Source: Anaerorudis cellulosivorans (GTDB taxonomy: Bacteria; Bacteroidota; Bacteroidia; Bacteroidales; Dysgonomonadaceae). From it: a stretch of DNA of 64,000 nucleotides. Position numbers and translations under genes: made by a program. This document shows positions 44,223-53,044 of this stretch, piece after piece; position 1 is the stretch's first letter, and every line of letters starts with the position of its first letter. The stretch covers positions 1 to 64,000 of the forward strand of contig NZ_JAPCWE010000016.1 of assembly GCF_025943985.1 (NCBI RefSeq), read 5' to 3'. The notes beneath the pieces were generated by a model. That model was not told the DNA's origin. It ran no database searches and was given only the letters and a program-made list of their open reading frames with translations.

Positions 44223-45512
44223 TTATTTCTTCAGGAGCTGTTTGTCGGCCCATTTGATATATTGTTCCCAATCGAAATCGGTTACATCGTGTTCGCCGGT
44301 TCGAATATGATATGCCACGGTATTGTGAATTGGTTGGTTAACAGGCGGCATCTCTTGTGAGGGTATTCCGTCTTTTCCAAAAAGTTCATAAACCGGAGTG
44401 GCAAAATAAGCAGCCAGAAATTCTCCTCGTGGGTCGGCCCAGAGATCCTTTTCGGCACTGGCCACGTAAACGGGACGTGGCGCAATAAGGGCAATCAGCT
44501 CATGTTGATCAACGGGAAGCGCCACCTCGTTATCGTTGTATTTTCTGAAGTTTTTGCAAAACCAATGAGGGAAAGCAGCGTTGATGCGTGCTATTGTTTC
44601 TCCAAAACGTCTTTTTGAAAGCGCTGCTCCGCCACATCCCGAGTTATTGGAAATGACAGCGGAAAAACGTTCATCTTGTGCCCCTGCCCAAAGTGCTGTT
44701 TTTCCTAATCGCGAATGTCCAAAAACGATTACTTTTGATGCATCTACATCGTTGTCCTGTTCAAAATAATCCATTGCACGACTCAATCCCCACGCCCATG
44801 CCGAGATAGAACCCCATTCGTCGGATGCCGGACATTGTTGGCCTTCAATATAGCAAAATGGATGTATTCCGTCTGAAAAATCGTCTCTGTCGGGATCAAC
44901 CTCGCAATAAAAAATCGTAGCCAGCCCATAACCGGAATCAATGATTTTTTCAACCGGCCACCGATTGGCGCGAACTCCCCGTGAATCTTCGGTCAACCGA
45001 TGATTGTCTATTCCCAACGATTTGTCGTTTCGTGTCCATGCATCGGATATCAAAATATTCGTATCGTTGGTAATCGTATGATTGCCATAAAAATTATATC
45101 CTAAAAATACGGGTGCTTTTTCTGCTTCGTTGGGTAAATACATTAAGATATTGAAGCGCAGGGTATGATTGTCTTTTTTAAAGATAAGATCAACTTGTTT
45201 GCGGCAGGCTTTGCCATCAAGGGCATTACCACTTTGTTCTACTACTTTCCATTGGTAAATGGGAATTTTGCACGGCACTTTTCCATACACGTTTTCAGAA
45301 AAAAATGTGAGCAATTCGGGTCTGCGTTCCTCGATCCATTCGCTCGATTTTTTTATTTTTTTACCCGAGAATGTTGTTAACGGATCGGGTAAATCGAATT
45401 TAGGAACGTTGTTTTCATCGTAGTTGGGATCTTTTTGGGGAACAATTTGTCCAAAAATGGTGAGGCATATTGCCAACACTGCCAATGTGAGAATAATAAA
45501 TCGAGTTGTCAT
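44223..45512 (-). CDS. CE15-like glucuronoyl esterase/alpha-beta hydrolase, exported
   Basis: A 430-aa exported hydrolase (signal MTTRFIILTLAVLAICLTIFG from ATG 45512). The nucleophile elbow is VFGHSRLGKTALWAGA, followed by NNSGCGGAALSKRRFGE, the bacterial CE15 pattern; later blocks are HWFCKNFR and APRPVYVASAEKDLWADP. CE15 enzymes split ester links between lignin and glucuronoxylan. Other esters are possible. It stands alone, behind a long terminator that closes the BtuB-like gene. Confidence 0.8.
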   Translation of the reverse strand: MTTRFIILTLAVLAICLTIFGQIVPQKDPNYDENNVPKFDLPDPLTTFSGKKIKKSSEWIEERRPELLTFFSENVYGKVPCKIPIYQWKVVEQSGNALDGKACRKQVDLIFKKDNHTLRFNILMYLPNEAEKAPVFLGYNFYGNHTITNDTNILISDAWTRNDKSLGIDNHRLTEDSRGVRANRWPVEKIIDSGYGLATIFYCEVDPDRDDFSDGIHPFCYIEGQQCPASDEWGSISAWAWGLSRAMDYFEQDNDVDASKVIVFGHSRLGKTALWAGAQDERFSAVISNNSGCGGAALSKRRFGETIARINAAFPHWFCKNFRKYNDNEVALPVDQHELIALIAPRPVYVASAEKDLWADPRGEFLAAYFATPVYELFGKDGIPSQEMPPVNQPIHNTVAYHIRTGEHDVTDFDWEQYIKWADKQLLKK

Positions 45513-45619
45513 AATGTATGAATCATATGATTTTGCTTTTCGAACACGAAAAGTAGTATTTTCAGATAGATTTTCAAAGTTTTTGCCATTTTCTGCATGG
45601 ATAAATTCAATGAAAAAGA

Positions 45620-45667
45620 AGGGGAAATCCAATTTTTTCGTTAACGAAAAAATATGGAAATTCCCCT
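45620..45667 (-). terminator. Long bidirectional hairpin between BtuB-like and CE15 genes
   Basis: The core ATTTTTTCGTT/AACGAAAAAAT is a perfect 22-nt palindrome, flanked by CCA/TGG and AGGGGAA/TTCCCCT. On the minus strand it is followed by TTCTTTTTC, so it should terminate the receptor transcript. Confidence 0.65.
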
Positions 45668-45719
45668 GTCTTCCTTTTATAGTCGGATTTTTATGAAATA
45701 AAAATCGCTTTATACAGCT

Positions 45720-47774
45720 TTAGCGTGTTGTGTAGCTCACGCCGGCAGTGAACCAAAAACCGGGTTGGGGCACATTGCCAAAATCGATGAATGAGGCGTC
45801 GAATATATTGTTTGCATTGGCGAAGAAGCGAAAATGCTTCATCGCGTAATCCACTTTGACATCCAACACCGAAAAGGGTTTATAGGCTGTTTTTTCGCCG
45901 GGTTTTCCATCCACATACCGCACATATGAGCCTATACGGTCTTGCCAACGAAAATTCCAACTCACGGAAAGGTTCTTGACGATTTCGTGATAAAGGGTTG
46001 CCGTGAATTTGTGTCGCAGATGGTTAAGTGTGTAGTTCGATATCAGTTCATCTTCCACCAAATTTTGATGCAAATAGGTATAGCCTGCTCTGAAATTTTT
46101 GAACGGTTGATGATTGCCGAACCACTCCTGCAAATCGAGCGAAAGATTGGTTTCAACACCCTTTTTGTTGATACGGGAATGGTTTCTCGATTCCCACAGG
46201 GCGTCGGGATCGGGTTTTACCCAATCGATCAGGCTGTCGCCACGCATGTAGAATGCCGATGCCTCCGCACTTACAATGCGGTTTCTGAATTTGATGCCGG
46301 TTTCCCATGCTTGTGAACGTTCGGCTTCCAGATCGGTATTCCCGGTGTGGGTTGCCGTGGTGTAGTAAAGCTCGGTGAACGTAGGCATGCGCGTTGCCTT
46401 GTTCCATGAAGCATAGATGCTTACGGAAGGAGTTGGTCGGAACGATGCGTTGACGGCCGGGTAAAACGTGAATTTATCGGCAATGGCCGTATTGTGATTC
46501 AGCAGTCCGCCGAGCGATAAGGTAAATTTGTCGGTTACGAAATTGTGTTCGGCAAAATAGCTGATGTTGGTGCGGCTATCGGATTTGGTATATTTTCCGA
46601 TGGGTTCATCCATAGGTTTTCCCAACACATTGCTGAGGATGCTTTCGTTGCGGAACTCGCCCCCGAAGCTTGTAATGCCCCATGCCGAAGCATATTGCAT
46701 ATTGAGATTGGCGCCGAACACATCGCTGCGATGGTAGTTATGCCCTTTGTACCAATCGGGAATGTTGGATGTACCGTCGCGAAAGAGTTGGAAACAGTCG
46801 TAATGTCTATTCCAGTAAAGTACGGGAATCACTTTCAGTTGCCCGTTGGTTTCCCCTTTTATCGATGCGAAAATGGTTTCCGTATCATCGAACTGATTGG
46901 GGTATGCTGCCGTATAAAACGTATTGGCTCCGTAATCTTTGTCGTTATATCCCAATTGGACATCGAGTGTGTTGTTTTTAATGTCGAAGCGGCTTTGCCA
47001 CAACACGTTCAGTAGCTGATAATCGCTGTTGGCAATGTATCCGTCGGAGCGATCATACCCTGCGGATAATTGGTGTACGGCGGACGGGGTTCTCATTGCG
47101 CCGCGTGCTTCGGCACCAAATAGGCCATACATGCCGCCTTCTGTTTTGACGTACGCGTTTGACAGCGTATCTTTTTTGGTGATAATGTTGATTCCCCCTC
47201 CGAAAGCTCCGGCACCATAGGCCAACGATGCGGGTCCTTGGATGATTTCGATACGTTCGATGTCTGAAAGATTGAGGGGAATGTCGAAACTGTAGTGTCC
47301 GGTTTGAGGATTGGTAAGGTTAATTCCGTTGAGGAGAATGGCGGTTTGATCGAATGATCCGCCGCGAAGTGAAATGTCCGCCTGTACGCCGTGCGGTCCG
47401 CGTTGCAGGACATCAACTCCTGCCACATAATTTAGAAGATCTTCCGTACTTCGGACGGGCGCAACCTCAATGTCTTTTTGTGTAATGACGATTACCTGCT
47501 TGGCTGCCTGACTCAGTGGAAGGTCGGTTTTTGATGCGGTGACCACCACTTCATCGAGTTCTCGTATCAACATACTGTCGGTAGATGTTTTGATACGGGT
47601 TTGTTCGACAGGATTCACCGAAGCTGCATGGGCGTTCATTAAAGCACATCCCGAAAGCACTCCGATGCTCACTACCTTGTGCATACTGTTAAAAACGCTG
47701 TACGATTTTCGGGCAAATCGCTTAAAACGAAATGCCTTTAACGAAGTTGATTTTGATAGTTTTTGTTTATTCAT
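45720..47774 (-). CDS. btuB: BtuB-like TonB-dependent receptor
   Basis: A 684-aa outer-membrane receptor. It begins at ATG 47774 with an unusually long basic N-terminus (FRFKRFARKSYSVFNSMHKVV) ahead of the hydrophobic signal core, an extended signal-like region seen in a group of Bacteroidetes receptors. The TonB box/plug follows (LDEVVVTASKTDLPLSQAAKQ, then DISLRGGSFDQTAILLNGI), then the barrel ending PGFWFTAGVSYTTR. Vitamin B12 uptake is the likely role, but no cobalamin riboswitch fits in the 107-nt upstream gap. It has its own -7 box at 47801-47808. Confidence 0.8.
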   Translation of the reverse strand: MNKQKLSKSTSLKAFRFKRFARKSYSVFNSMHKVVSIGVLSGCALMNAHAASVNPVEQTRIKTSTDSMLIRELDEVVVTASKTDLPLSQAAKQVIVITQKDIEVAPVRSTEDLLNYVAGVDVLQRGPHGVQADISLRGGSFDQTAILLNGINLTNPQTGHYSFDIPLNLSDIERIEIIQGPASLAYGAGAFGGGINIITKKDTLSNAYVKTEGGMYGLFGAEARGAMRTPSAVHQLSAGYDRSDGYIANSDYQLLNVLWQSRFDIKNNTLDVQLGYNDKDYGANTFYTAAYPNQFDDTETIFASIKGETNGQLKVIPVLYWNRHYDCFQLFRDGTSNIPDWYKGHNYHRSDVFGANLNMQYASAWGITSFGGEFRNESILSNVLGKPMDEPIGKYTKSDSRTNISYFAEHNFVTDKFTLSLGGLLNHNTAIADKFTFYPAVNASFRPTPSVSIYASWNKATRMPTFTELYYTTATHTGNTDLEAERSQAWETGIKFRNRIVSAEASAFYMRGDSLIDWVKPDPDALWESRNHSRINKKGVETNLSLDLQEWFGNHQPFKNFRAGYTYLHQNLVEDELISNYTLNHLRHKFTATLYHEIVKNLSVSWNFRWQDRIGSYVRYVDGKPGEKTAYKPFSVLDVKVDYAMKHFRFFANANNIFDASFIDFGNVPQPGFWFTAGVSYTTR

Positions 47775-47800
47775 AATGATATAATTTAAAAAACACGTAC

Positions 47801-47808
47801 CAAAAATA
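47801..47808 (-). promoter_or_regulatory. -7 box of the BtuB-like receptor gene
   Basis: The minus strand reads TATTTTTG, a full TAnnTTTG match. The predicted transcript start near 47794 leaves only about 20 nt of leader before ATG 47774. Confidence 0.45.
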
Positions 47809-47881
47809 CACTTAATATTCGTACCACAGCGCATCTGTTAAGGATTTTTCACTTATACAGCAAACAAAATTCCTTCGTTTT

Positions 47882-48418
47882 TTATTTGTTTTCGAAAATG
47901 GAAAAATGAACCCTGCCGTATTTTCGTTCTTCTTTGAAAAACGGCAAGTGCGAGAAATGGTGTTTATCGGAGTGTTCCATGATAAAAATACCTTCGGGTT
48001 TGAGCAGATTATTTTCGATAATAAGAGTGGGTATGGTATCGGCGGTGGGCAGATCATAGGGAGGATCGGCAAAAATAAGGTCAAATTTTTCGTTACAGGT
48101 AGCAAGAAATTTGAAAACATCGGCGCGAACAGGGAACAATTCGTTGGCACCCAATGTTTTTTTTGTTTTGACAATAAAATCATAATGATTCCGGCTCATT
48201 TCTACGCTGATCACCCGCGGACATCCTCTTGACACCATTTCCAACGCGATGCTCCCCGTGCCCGAAAAAAGGTCAAGAGCCGTTGTTGTTTCCCAGTCCA
48301 GGAGATTGTTCAAAATGTCAAAAAGGCCCTCCTTTGCAAAATCGGTAGTGGGGCGTGCTTTAAGATCGGGAGATACCTCAATGCGCCGGGATTTGTATTT
48401 TCCGCTGATTATTCGCAT
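47882..48418 (-). CDS. rsmD: 16S rRNA (guanine966-N2)-methyltransferase RsmD
   Basis: A 178-aa SAM methyltransferase with MRIISGKYKSRRIEVSP at the start, ALDLFSGTGSIALEMVSRG (SAM loop) and LIFADPPYDLP (catalytic NPPY-type motif). RsmD modifies 16S rRNA in the small-subunit assembly path. Its start overlaps the DUF3822 gene by 10 nt. This DUF3822-rsmD order recurs in Bacteroidetes. Confidence 0.93.
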   Translation of the reverse strand: MRIISGKYKSRRIEVSPDLKARPTTDFAKEGLFDILNNLLDWETTTALDLFSGTGSIALEMVSRGCPRVISVEMSRNHYDFIVKTKKTLGANELFPVRADVFKFLATCNEKFDLIFADPPYDLPTADTIPTLIIENNLLKPEGIFIMEHSDKHHFSHLPFFKEERKYGRVHFSIFENK

Positions 48419-49233
48419 AATTGGATTTTTATATCAAGAGGTACAGAGGAAATTTCTTCTTTGGGAACCGTTATGTTGGGGGAAAACGAAAGGATTTGCA
48501 CCTTTTTAATCAGTTTTTTCAGCGCATCGACGGTTTCTTTATGAGATTCGGTATTGCCGGTTAAGTATAAAAAATCGGCCGACTGATCCAGCGGGAGTTT
48601 TTCCCATACAGCAACAATAAAATATAAGGGATTAAATGTTGCATTAACAGGAAAAGTATTTGCCGAAAGCAGTTTGTTTTTCCTGAAACAGCAGATATCC
48701 ATTAATTCTTCATGAAAATTAACGTAGCATCTTTTCTCCTCTGCTTCATTATTGTGCCGGGAAAAATAAGGAAGCAGTTGCGAGATGTGATGCGTAAAAA
48801 TCGGATTCCACAAATTACGGCACATAAACGAATGTAATTCATCGTCCATTGAAAAGAGAACGTAAAAATCATTTTCTGCAACCTTCTCGGGCTTTTCGCT
48901 TAAAACCGTTTTTTTATTAGTTGTAATATTAAAATTGAAAATATCGTTAACTTTCTTTTTCTCGTAAAATATTTCGGGTATGAGGGTGTATTCGTTGGAA
49001 ACAACAATCACCCGAGTGGACTGAAATGGTTGAGTAAAGAATCCGAAATCGAAAATTAGTTTCTGGATGTTTTCGTTGTAGCTTAACTTATTATTGAAGG
49101 AGGTTTCTTTATAATAAAAAACGGTATGGTCTGTCGGGCAATGAATAGAGAAAGAAAATCCATCCGGAATGATCCGGATGGATAAAATATATTTTTCGGG
49201 GAATGCAAAATCGATGTTTTCAGGTAGAAACAT
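48409..49233 (-). CDS. DUF3822 family protein
   Basis: A 274-aa cytoplasmic protein with no signal or membrane segment. Typical features are VFYYKETSFNNKLSYNENI, QSTRVIVVSNEYTLIPEIFY and FHEELMDICCFRKNKLL, matching DUF3822, an RNase H/actin-like fold predicted in Bacteroidetes. It is coupled to rsmD by a 10-nt overlap and lies 20 nt behind the hypothetical membrane protein gene. The function is unknown, though the rsmD link hints at rRNA-related work. Confidence 0.75.
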   Translation of the reverse strand: MFLPENIDFAFPEKYILSIRIIPDGFSFSIHCPTDHTVFYYKETSFNNKLSYNENIQKLIFDFGFFTQPFQSTRVIVVSNEYTLIPEIFYEKKKVNDIFNFNITTNKKTVLSEKPEKVAENDFYVLFSMDDELHSFMCRNLWNPIFTHHISQLLPYFSRHNNEAEEKRCYVNFHEELMDICCFRKNKLLSANTFPVNATFNPLYFIVAVWEKLPLDQSADFLYLTGNTESHKETVDALKKLIKKVQILSFSPNITVPKEEISSVPLDIKIQLCE

Positions 49234-49253
49234 AATAGATAATCCGGAAAACG

Positions 49254-49961
49254 TTATTCCCAGTTCCCCGCATTATTATTGGGGACAGTAAGAGAACCGA
49301 CTTTCAATCCCGGATAATTATTCTCTCCCGGTCTGTTTAAGGCATCCTCAATTTTTTGGCGTAAAAGTTTTTTGTTGAGATCACCCAAATATGCAGTATA
49401 TGGAGCTTTTACTTCGAAAACTTCGATAGGATAACCCGATGCTGTTTGAAGTTTTCCTGTCCTTAACTCAAATTTTAATCCGTTACTATAAGGAATGTAG
49501 GGCAACGAATCCGGATTAAAATCGGGACGATTAGCAAAAAGAACTTCCTTTGCCGGTAAATAAATGGTATCGCGCAATAGTTGAGGCTGATTGTTTTTTT
49601 CATCCCATAAACCTGCGGCCTTGATTGCTTTTTCGTTGCCTGAACGGATGATTTTCATTGCTTTTTCTTCGGTCATTCCGCTTTCCAGCTGCTCTTCTGT
49701 GAGATCACCGTAACTTCTTATTGTTTTAACTTTACCGTTTTTAATAAAATCGACCAACGTATCAAAACTGGCTGTGTATTTGCCGTTCTGTTCGCGATAG
49801 GCTACTTCCGCCGTGCGAATATCGATCAACCGTTGAATGACGGCTTTTTCTCGTTTCTGTACTTCCTTTTGGAATTCGATCGGTGCCTGTATACTTCTCC
49901 AGCAAAGGAAACCTAAGAGAACAATTGCAACTATCAAGGTCGCTTTTACTACAACTTTCAT
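49254..49961 (-). CDS. Conserved hypothetical protein with N-terminal membrane anchor
   Basis: A 235-aa product with one N-terminal helix (ATLIVAIVLLGFLCW), a coiled stretch (EFQKEVQKREKAVIQRLIDIRTAEVAYREQNG) and a C-terminal beta-rich region with no known domain. The segment 'RTAEVAYREQNGKYTASFDTL' is reminiscent of pilin-like pseudopilin bodies but lacks the cleavage motif. It is first in a unit with the DUF3822 and rsmD genes, with a full -7 box at 50016-50023. Confidence 0.6.
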   Translation of the reverse strand: MKVVVKATLIVAIVLLGFLCWRSIQAPIEFQKEVQKREKAVIQRLIDIRTAEVAYREQNGKYTASFDTLVDFIKNGKVKTIRSYGDLTEEQLESGMTEEKAMKIIRSGNEKAIKAAGLWDEKNNQPQLLRDTIYLPAKEVLFANRPDFNPDSLPYIPYSNGLKFELRTGKLQTASGYPIEVFEVKAPYTAYLGDLNKKLLRQKIEDALNRPGENNYPGLKVGSLTVPNNNAGNWE

Positions 49962-50015
49962 GGACTTTTTCTTTTTTATTTGTATTATTGAATGTTGATT
50001 TCTAGTTTTCGACTA

Positions 50016-50023
50016 CAAATTTA
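50016..50023 (-). promoter_or_regulatory. -7 box of the hypothetical-DUF3822-rsmD unit
   Basis: The minus strand reads TAAATTTG, a full match to TAnnTTTG, about 55 nt ahead of the ATG at 49961. A plus-strand near-match (TTTA, 20 nt, TACTTTTA at 50045-50052) may drive the divergent helicase gene. Confidence 0.4.
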
Positions 50024-50072
50024 GAAAAAGAATGACAATTGTACTACTTTTACATAAAAAAAAACGTAAAAA

Positions 50073-51497
50073 ATGATAGAAGGGTTCTTTATTGATAAAA
50101 TTAATGCCAATTTTCCGTTTACATTTACGCGTGATCAATCTGATGCTCTTGAAAAAATTGTGGATTTTGTTTTTTCTTCCAATACGAATCGAATTTTTTT
50201 GTTGAAAGGATATGCCGGCACCGGAAAATCGCTATTGGTAGGAAGTTTGGTAAAAACCATGAACGAATTTAATCTTAGGTCGGTTCTTTTAGCTCCTACG
50301 GGAAGAGCGGCAAAAGTTTTTTCGGGTTATGCCGGTCATCCTGCCTCTACCATTCACAAAAAAATATATCGGCAACAAAAGTTTTCGGGTGGAGTTGCCA
50401 AATTTTCGTTGGCAGAAAATTTACACAAGCATACCCTTTTTATTGTTGATGAAGCCTCTATGATCAGCAATAATGCGAACGATTTTTCTCTCTTTGGTTC
50501 GGGTCGGCTGCTGGACGATTTGATCGAATTTGTCTATTCAGGTGAAGGATGCCGGCTGATGTTGCTTGGCGATACAGCCCAATTGCCGCCGGTGAAAGAG
50601 GAAGAGAGTCCGGCTTTAAATAAAGAGGCGCTTCGATCGTATGGTTTGGACGTAACAGAGGCAACATTGACCGAAATTGCTCGTCAGGAGAAAGAATCGG
50701 GAATACTTTTTAATGCTACCATGCTCAGGGAAACATTGAAGATTGGGAAAACGCATGATTATCCGAAATTGGAAGTAACTCTTTTTCCTGATGTGAGAAC
50801 ATTGAGCGGAGCAGAATTGATTGATGAGATCTCAGATGCTTATCGGCGTGACGGTATAGACGATACCATCGTGATTTCGCGTTCCAATAAGCGAGTGAAT
50901 GCGTATAACAACGGTATCAGGAATACGATTCTTTATCGTGAGGAGGAGTTGTCGAACGGCGATTTGTTAATGATCACCAAGAATAATTATTATTGGGTGA
51001 ATGATTTCGAAGATATCAATTTTCTTGCAAACGGAGAGTTTGTGGAAGTCGTGCGCATTCGAAGTTATGAAGAGATGTATGGCTTCAGGTTTTGCAATGC
51101 AATATTGCGACATAGGGATTATGATGTGGAATTTGAAGCAAAAATCAATTTGGATGTGTTACATACCGAAGTTCCCGGCTTGACACGCGAACAAAACGAC
51201 GTGTTGTTCGCCGCTGTTATGGAAGATTATAGCGATATTCCACAAAAACGAATCCGTTACAACAAGATAAAAGAAAATCCGTATTTTAATGCTCTTCAGG
51301 TAAAGTATGGCTATGCCGTTACCTGCCATAAGGCACAAGGAGGCGAGTGGAAAAATGTGTTTCTCGACCTCGGATATGTGAGAGGGTTGCAAATGGACGA
51401 TAATTTTTATCGCTGGCTTTATACATCCATTACCAGGAGTGCAAAAATGTTATATCTTATAAATTTACCTGCTGATTTTATCTCACTTTCCAAATAA
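50073..51497 (+). CDS. RecD-like ATP-dependent DNA helicase
   Basis: A 474-aa superfamily 1 helicase related to RecD2/Dda. Motifs are LLKGYAGTGKSLLVGSL (I), VDEASMIS (II), LGDTAQLPPV (III) and the C-terminal YAVTCHKAQGGEWKNVFLD with YRWLYTSITRSAKMLYLINLP (UvrD-like). It has no N-terminal RecD2 extension, so it is a short form. It lies divergent from the DUF3822 group and just ahead of the coiled-coil gene. Confidence 0.88.
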   Translation: MIEGFFIDKINANFPFTFTRDQSDALEKIVDFVFSSNTNRIFLLKGYAGTGKSLLVGSLVKTMNEFNLRSVLLAPTGRAAKVFSGYAGHPASTIHKKIYRQQKFSGGVAKFSLAENLHKHTLFIVDEASMISNNANDFSLFGSGRLLDDLIEFVYSGEGCRLMLLGDTAQLPPVKEEESPALNKEALRSYGLDVTEATLTEIARQEKESGILFNATMLRETLKIGKTHDYPKLEVTLFPDVRTLSGAELIDEISDAYRRDGIDDTIVISRSNKRVNAYNNGIRNTILYREEELSNGDLLMITKNNYYWVNDFEDINFLANGEFVEVVRIRSYEEMYGFRFCNAILRHRDYDVEFEAKINLDVLHTEVPGLTREQNDVLFAAVMEDYSDIPQKRIRYNKIKENPYFNALQVKYGYAVTCHKAQGGEWKNVFLDLGYVRGLQMDDNFYRWLYTSITRSAKMLYLINLPADFISLSK

Positions 51498-51501
51498 TTA
51501 T

Positions 51502-51509
51502 TACTTTTG
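51502..51509 (+). promoter_or_regulatory. -7 box of the coiled-coil protein gene
   Basis: TACTTTTG is a full TAnnTTTG match directly behind the helicase stop. It would start transcription within about 10 nt of the GTG at 51516, so the mRNA may be leaderless. Confidence 0.45.
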
Positions 51510-51515
51510 TTGTTG

Positions 51516-52289
51516 GTGAAACAATCGGTCGATACATTCGTAATATACAGTAATAAAAACGCTATCGCATTGGAAAAGAAAAAAGAATACATCGACAATC
51601 TTCTGTCAACTATAAAAAGTTTGGAAAAGACAGTTATTGCTGCGAAAGATGAGGGTGCTATCCCTTTTTCGTTCTTTCGGGAGGCATTTGACAAGACTGA
51701 AACCATTATGCGTTTGTTGCATGAACTCGAATCCTTACAGATCGATGAGATGCGGGCACAAATGGAAAAGCTGATACTGTTTCTTTCCGAAGCTGAAAAC
51801 AATAAAAAAACTATTGAGAAAGCGGCAGAAACGGGCATGATACGAGAGATTTCTGCAGAACGGTCTAAAGCAGTGCAAGAAGAGGAGGTTGAAAAGCATG
51901 AAGAAGAAGCTGAAGTTGAAAGTATGCAACAGGAACTGCCTCATAGCACATATAGCGAAGGTCCTATGTTTACCGAATACAAATGGCCGGAAAAAAAAGA
52001 AAGCGAGACTGGGATAAAAAAGAAGGAAACCCCTTCGTTGAACGATGCTATACCGGCCAAACCTGCAGTACTCGATTTGATAAAGAGCATCAGTTTGAAT
52101 GATCGTTTTTTGTTTCAGCGTGAACTTTTCAACAATGATCGCGGAGCAATGAATGCCATGATGGAAATGCTCAATTCGTTTGAAAATTATGGGGAGGCAG
52201 AAGCTTATTTACGTAAGCATACTTCGTGGAATTTTGAAGACCAAACAGTAATGGATTTTCTATATGCCATAAGAAAGGGATTTGAGTAA
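51516..52289 (+). CDS. Coiled-coil hypothetical protein, GTG start
   Basis: About 257 aa, cytoplasmic. The first half is a Lys/Glu-rich coiled coil (ALEKKKEYIDNLLSTIKSLEKTV, then ETIMRLLHELESLQIDEMRAQMEKL); the middle is a Glu-rich low-complexity linker; the last 75 residues (LNDRFLFQRELFNNDRGAMNAMM, then AEAYLRKHTSWNFEDQTVMDFL) form a conserved C-terminal helical unit. No ATG exists in the first 60 codons; GTG 51516 is chosen because a -7 box lies just upstream. It lies between the helicase and rsmI genes. The function is unknown. Confidence 0.65.
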   Translation: MKQSVDTFVIYSNKNAIALEKKKEYIDNLLSTIKSLEKTVIAAKDEGAIPFSFFREAFDKTETIMRLLHELESLQIDEMRAQMEKLILFLSEAENNKKTIEKAAETGMIREISAERSKAVQEEEVEKHEEEAEVESMQQELPHSTYSEGPMFTEYKWPEKKESETGIKKKETPSLNDAIPAKPAVLDLIKSISLNDRFLFQRELFNNDRGAMNAMMEMLNSFENYGEAEAYLRKHTSWNFEDQTVMDFLYAIRKGFE

Positions 52290-52312
52290 TCCTCCTTTTC
52301 CGGGAAAAAATT

Positions 52313-52993
52313 ATGGGAAAGTTGTTTATTGTACCTACACCGATAGGGAATATGGAAGATATGACATTGAGAGCGATCAATGTACTGAAGGAATGTGATC
52401 TGGTGCTCGCAGAAGATACGCGCACGAGCAGCTTTTTGTTGAAGCATTTCGGCATAGAAACCGGGATGCAGTCGCATCACAAATTTAACGAGCATCAATC
52501 ACTGCAGCAAATCGTCCAACGTTTACTAGGCGGGGAAAATATAGCATTGATTTCGGATGCCGGCACCCCGGCAATTTCCGATCCGGGTTTTCTGCTTGTT
52601 CGCGAATGCATAAGAGAAAATATCGATGTGGAATGTCTGCCGGGACCTACTGCTTTTGTGCCGGCATTGGTTGTGTCGGGTATCCCGTGTGACCGTTTCT
52701 GCTTCGAGGGTTTTTTGCCACAAAAGAAAGGGCGACTTACCCGCTTGAAGACGCTCTCGGAAGAAACACGGACAATGGTGTTTTACGAATCGCCTTACCG
52801 TATTGTGAAAACGTTAACGCAGTTTGCAGAATATTTTGGTGCAGAGCGCTATGCTTCAGTCTCGCGCGAAATTTCCAAAATGCATGAAGAAACCGTTCGG
52901 GGAACCCTTTCGGAGCTGATTCATCATTTTACCGATAATGAACCAAGAGGAGAATTTGTGATTGTAGTAAGTGGCCAAAGTGACCGTGATTAA
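52313..52993 (+). CDS. rsmI: 16S rRNA (cytidine1402-2'-O)-methyltransferase
   Basis: A 226-aa tetrapyrrole-methylase-fold enzyme that modifies 16S rRNA C1402. Family marks are GKLFIVPTPIGNMEDMTLRA at the start, LAEDTRTS, SDAGTPAISDPGFLLV and FEGFLPQKKGRL. The length is the short Bacteroidetes form, which lacks a C-terminal extension. It follows the coiled-coil gene by 23 nt. Confidence 0.94.
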   Translation: MGKLFIVPTPIGNMEDMTLRAINVLKECDLVLAEDTRTSSFLLKHFGIETGMQSHHKFNEHQSLQQIVQRLLGGENIALISDAGTPAISDPGFLLVRECIRENIDVECLPGPTAFVPALVVSGIPCDRFCFEGFLPQKKGRLTRLKTLSEETRTMVFYESPYRIVKTLTQFAEYFGAERYASVSREISKMHEETVRGTLSELIHHFTDNEPRGEFVIVVSGQSDRD

Positions 52994-53044
52994 ACTATTT
53001 ACAGAGTTATTCGTTTATTAATTAGAAATAAAAAATTGTTTTTT

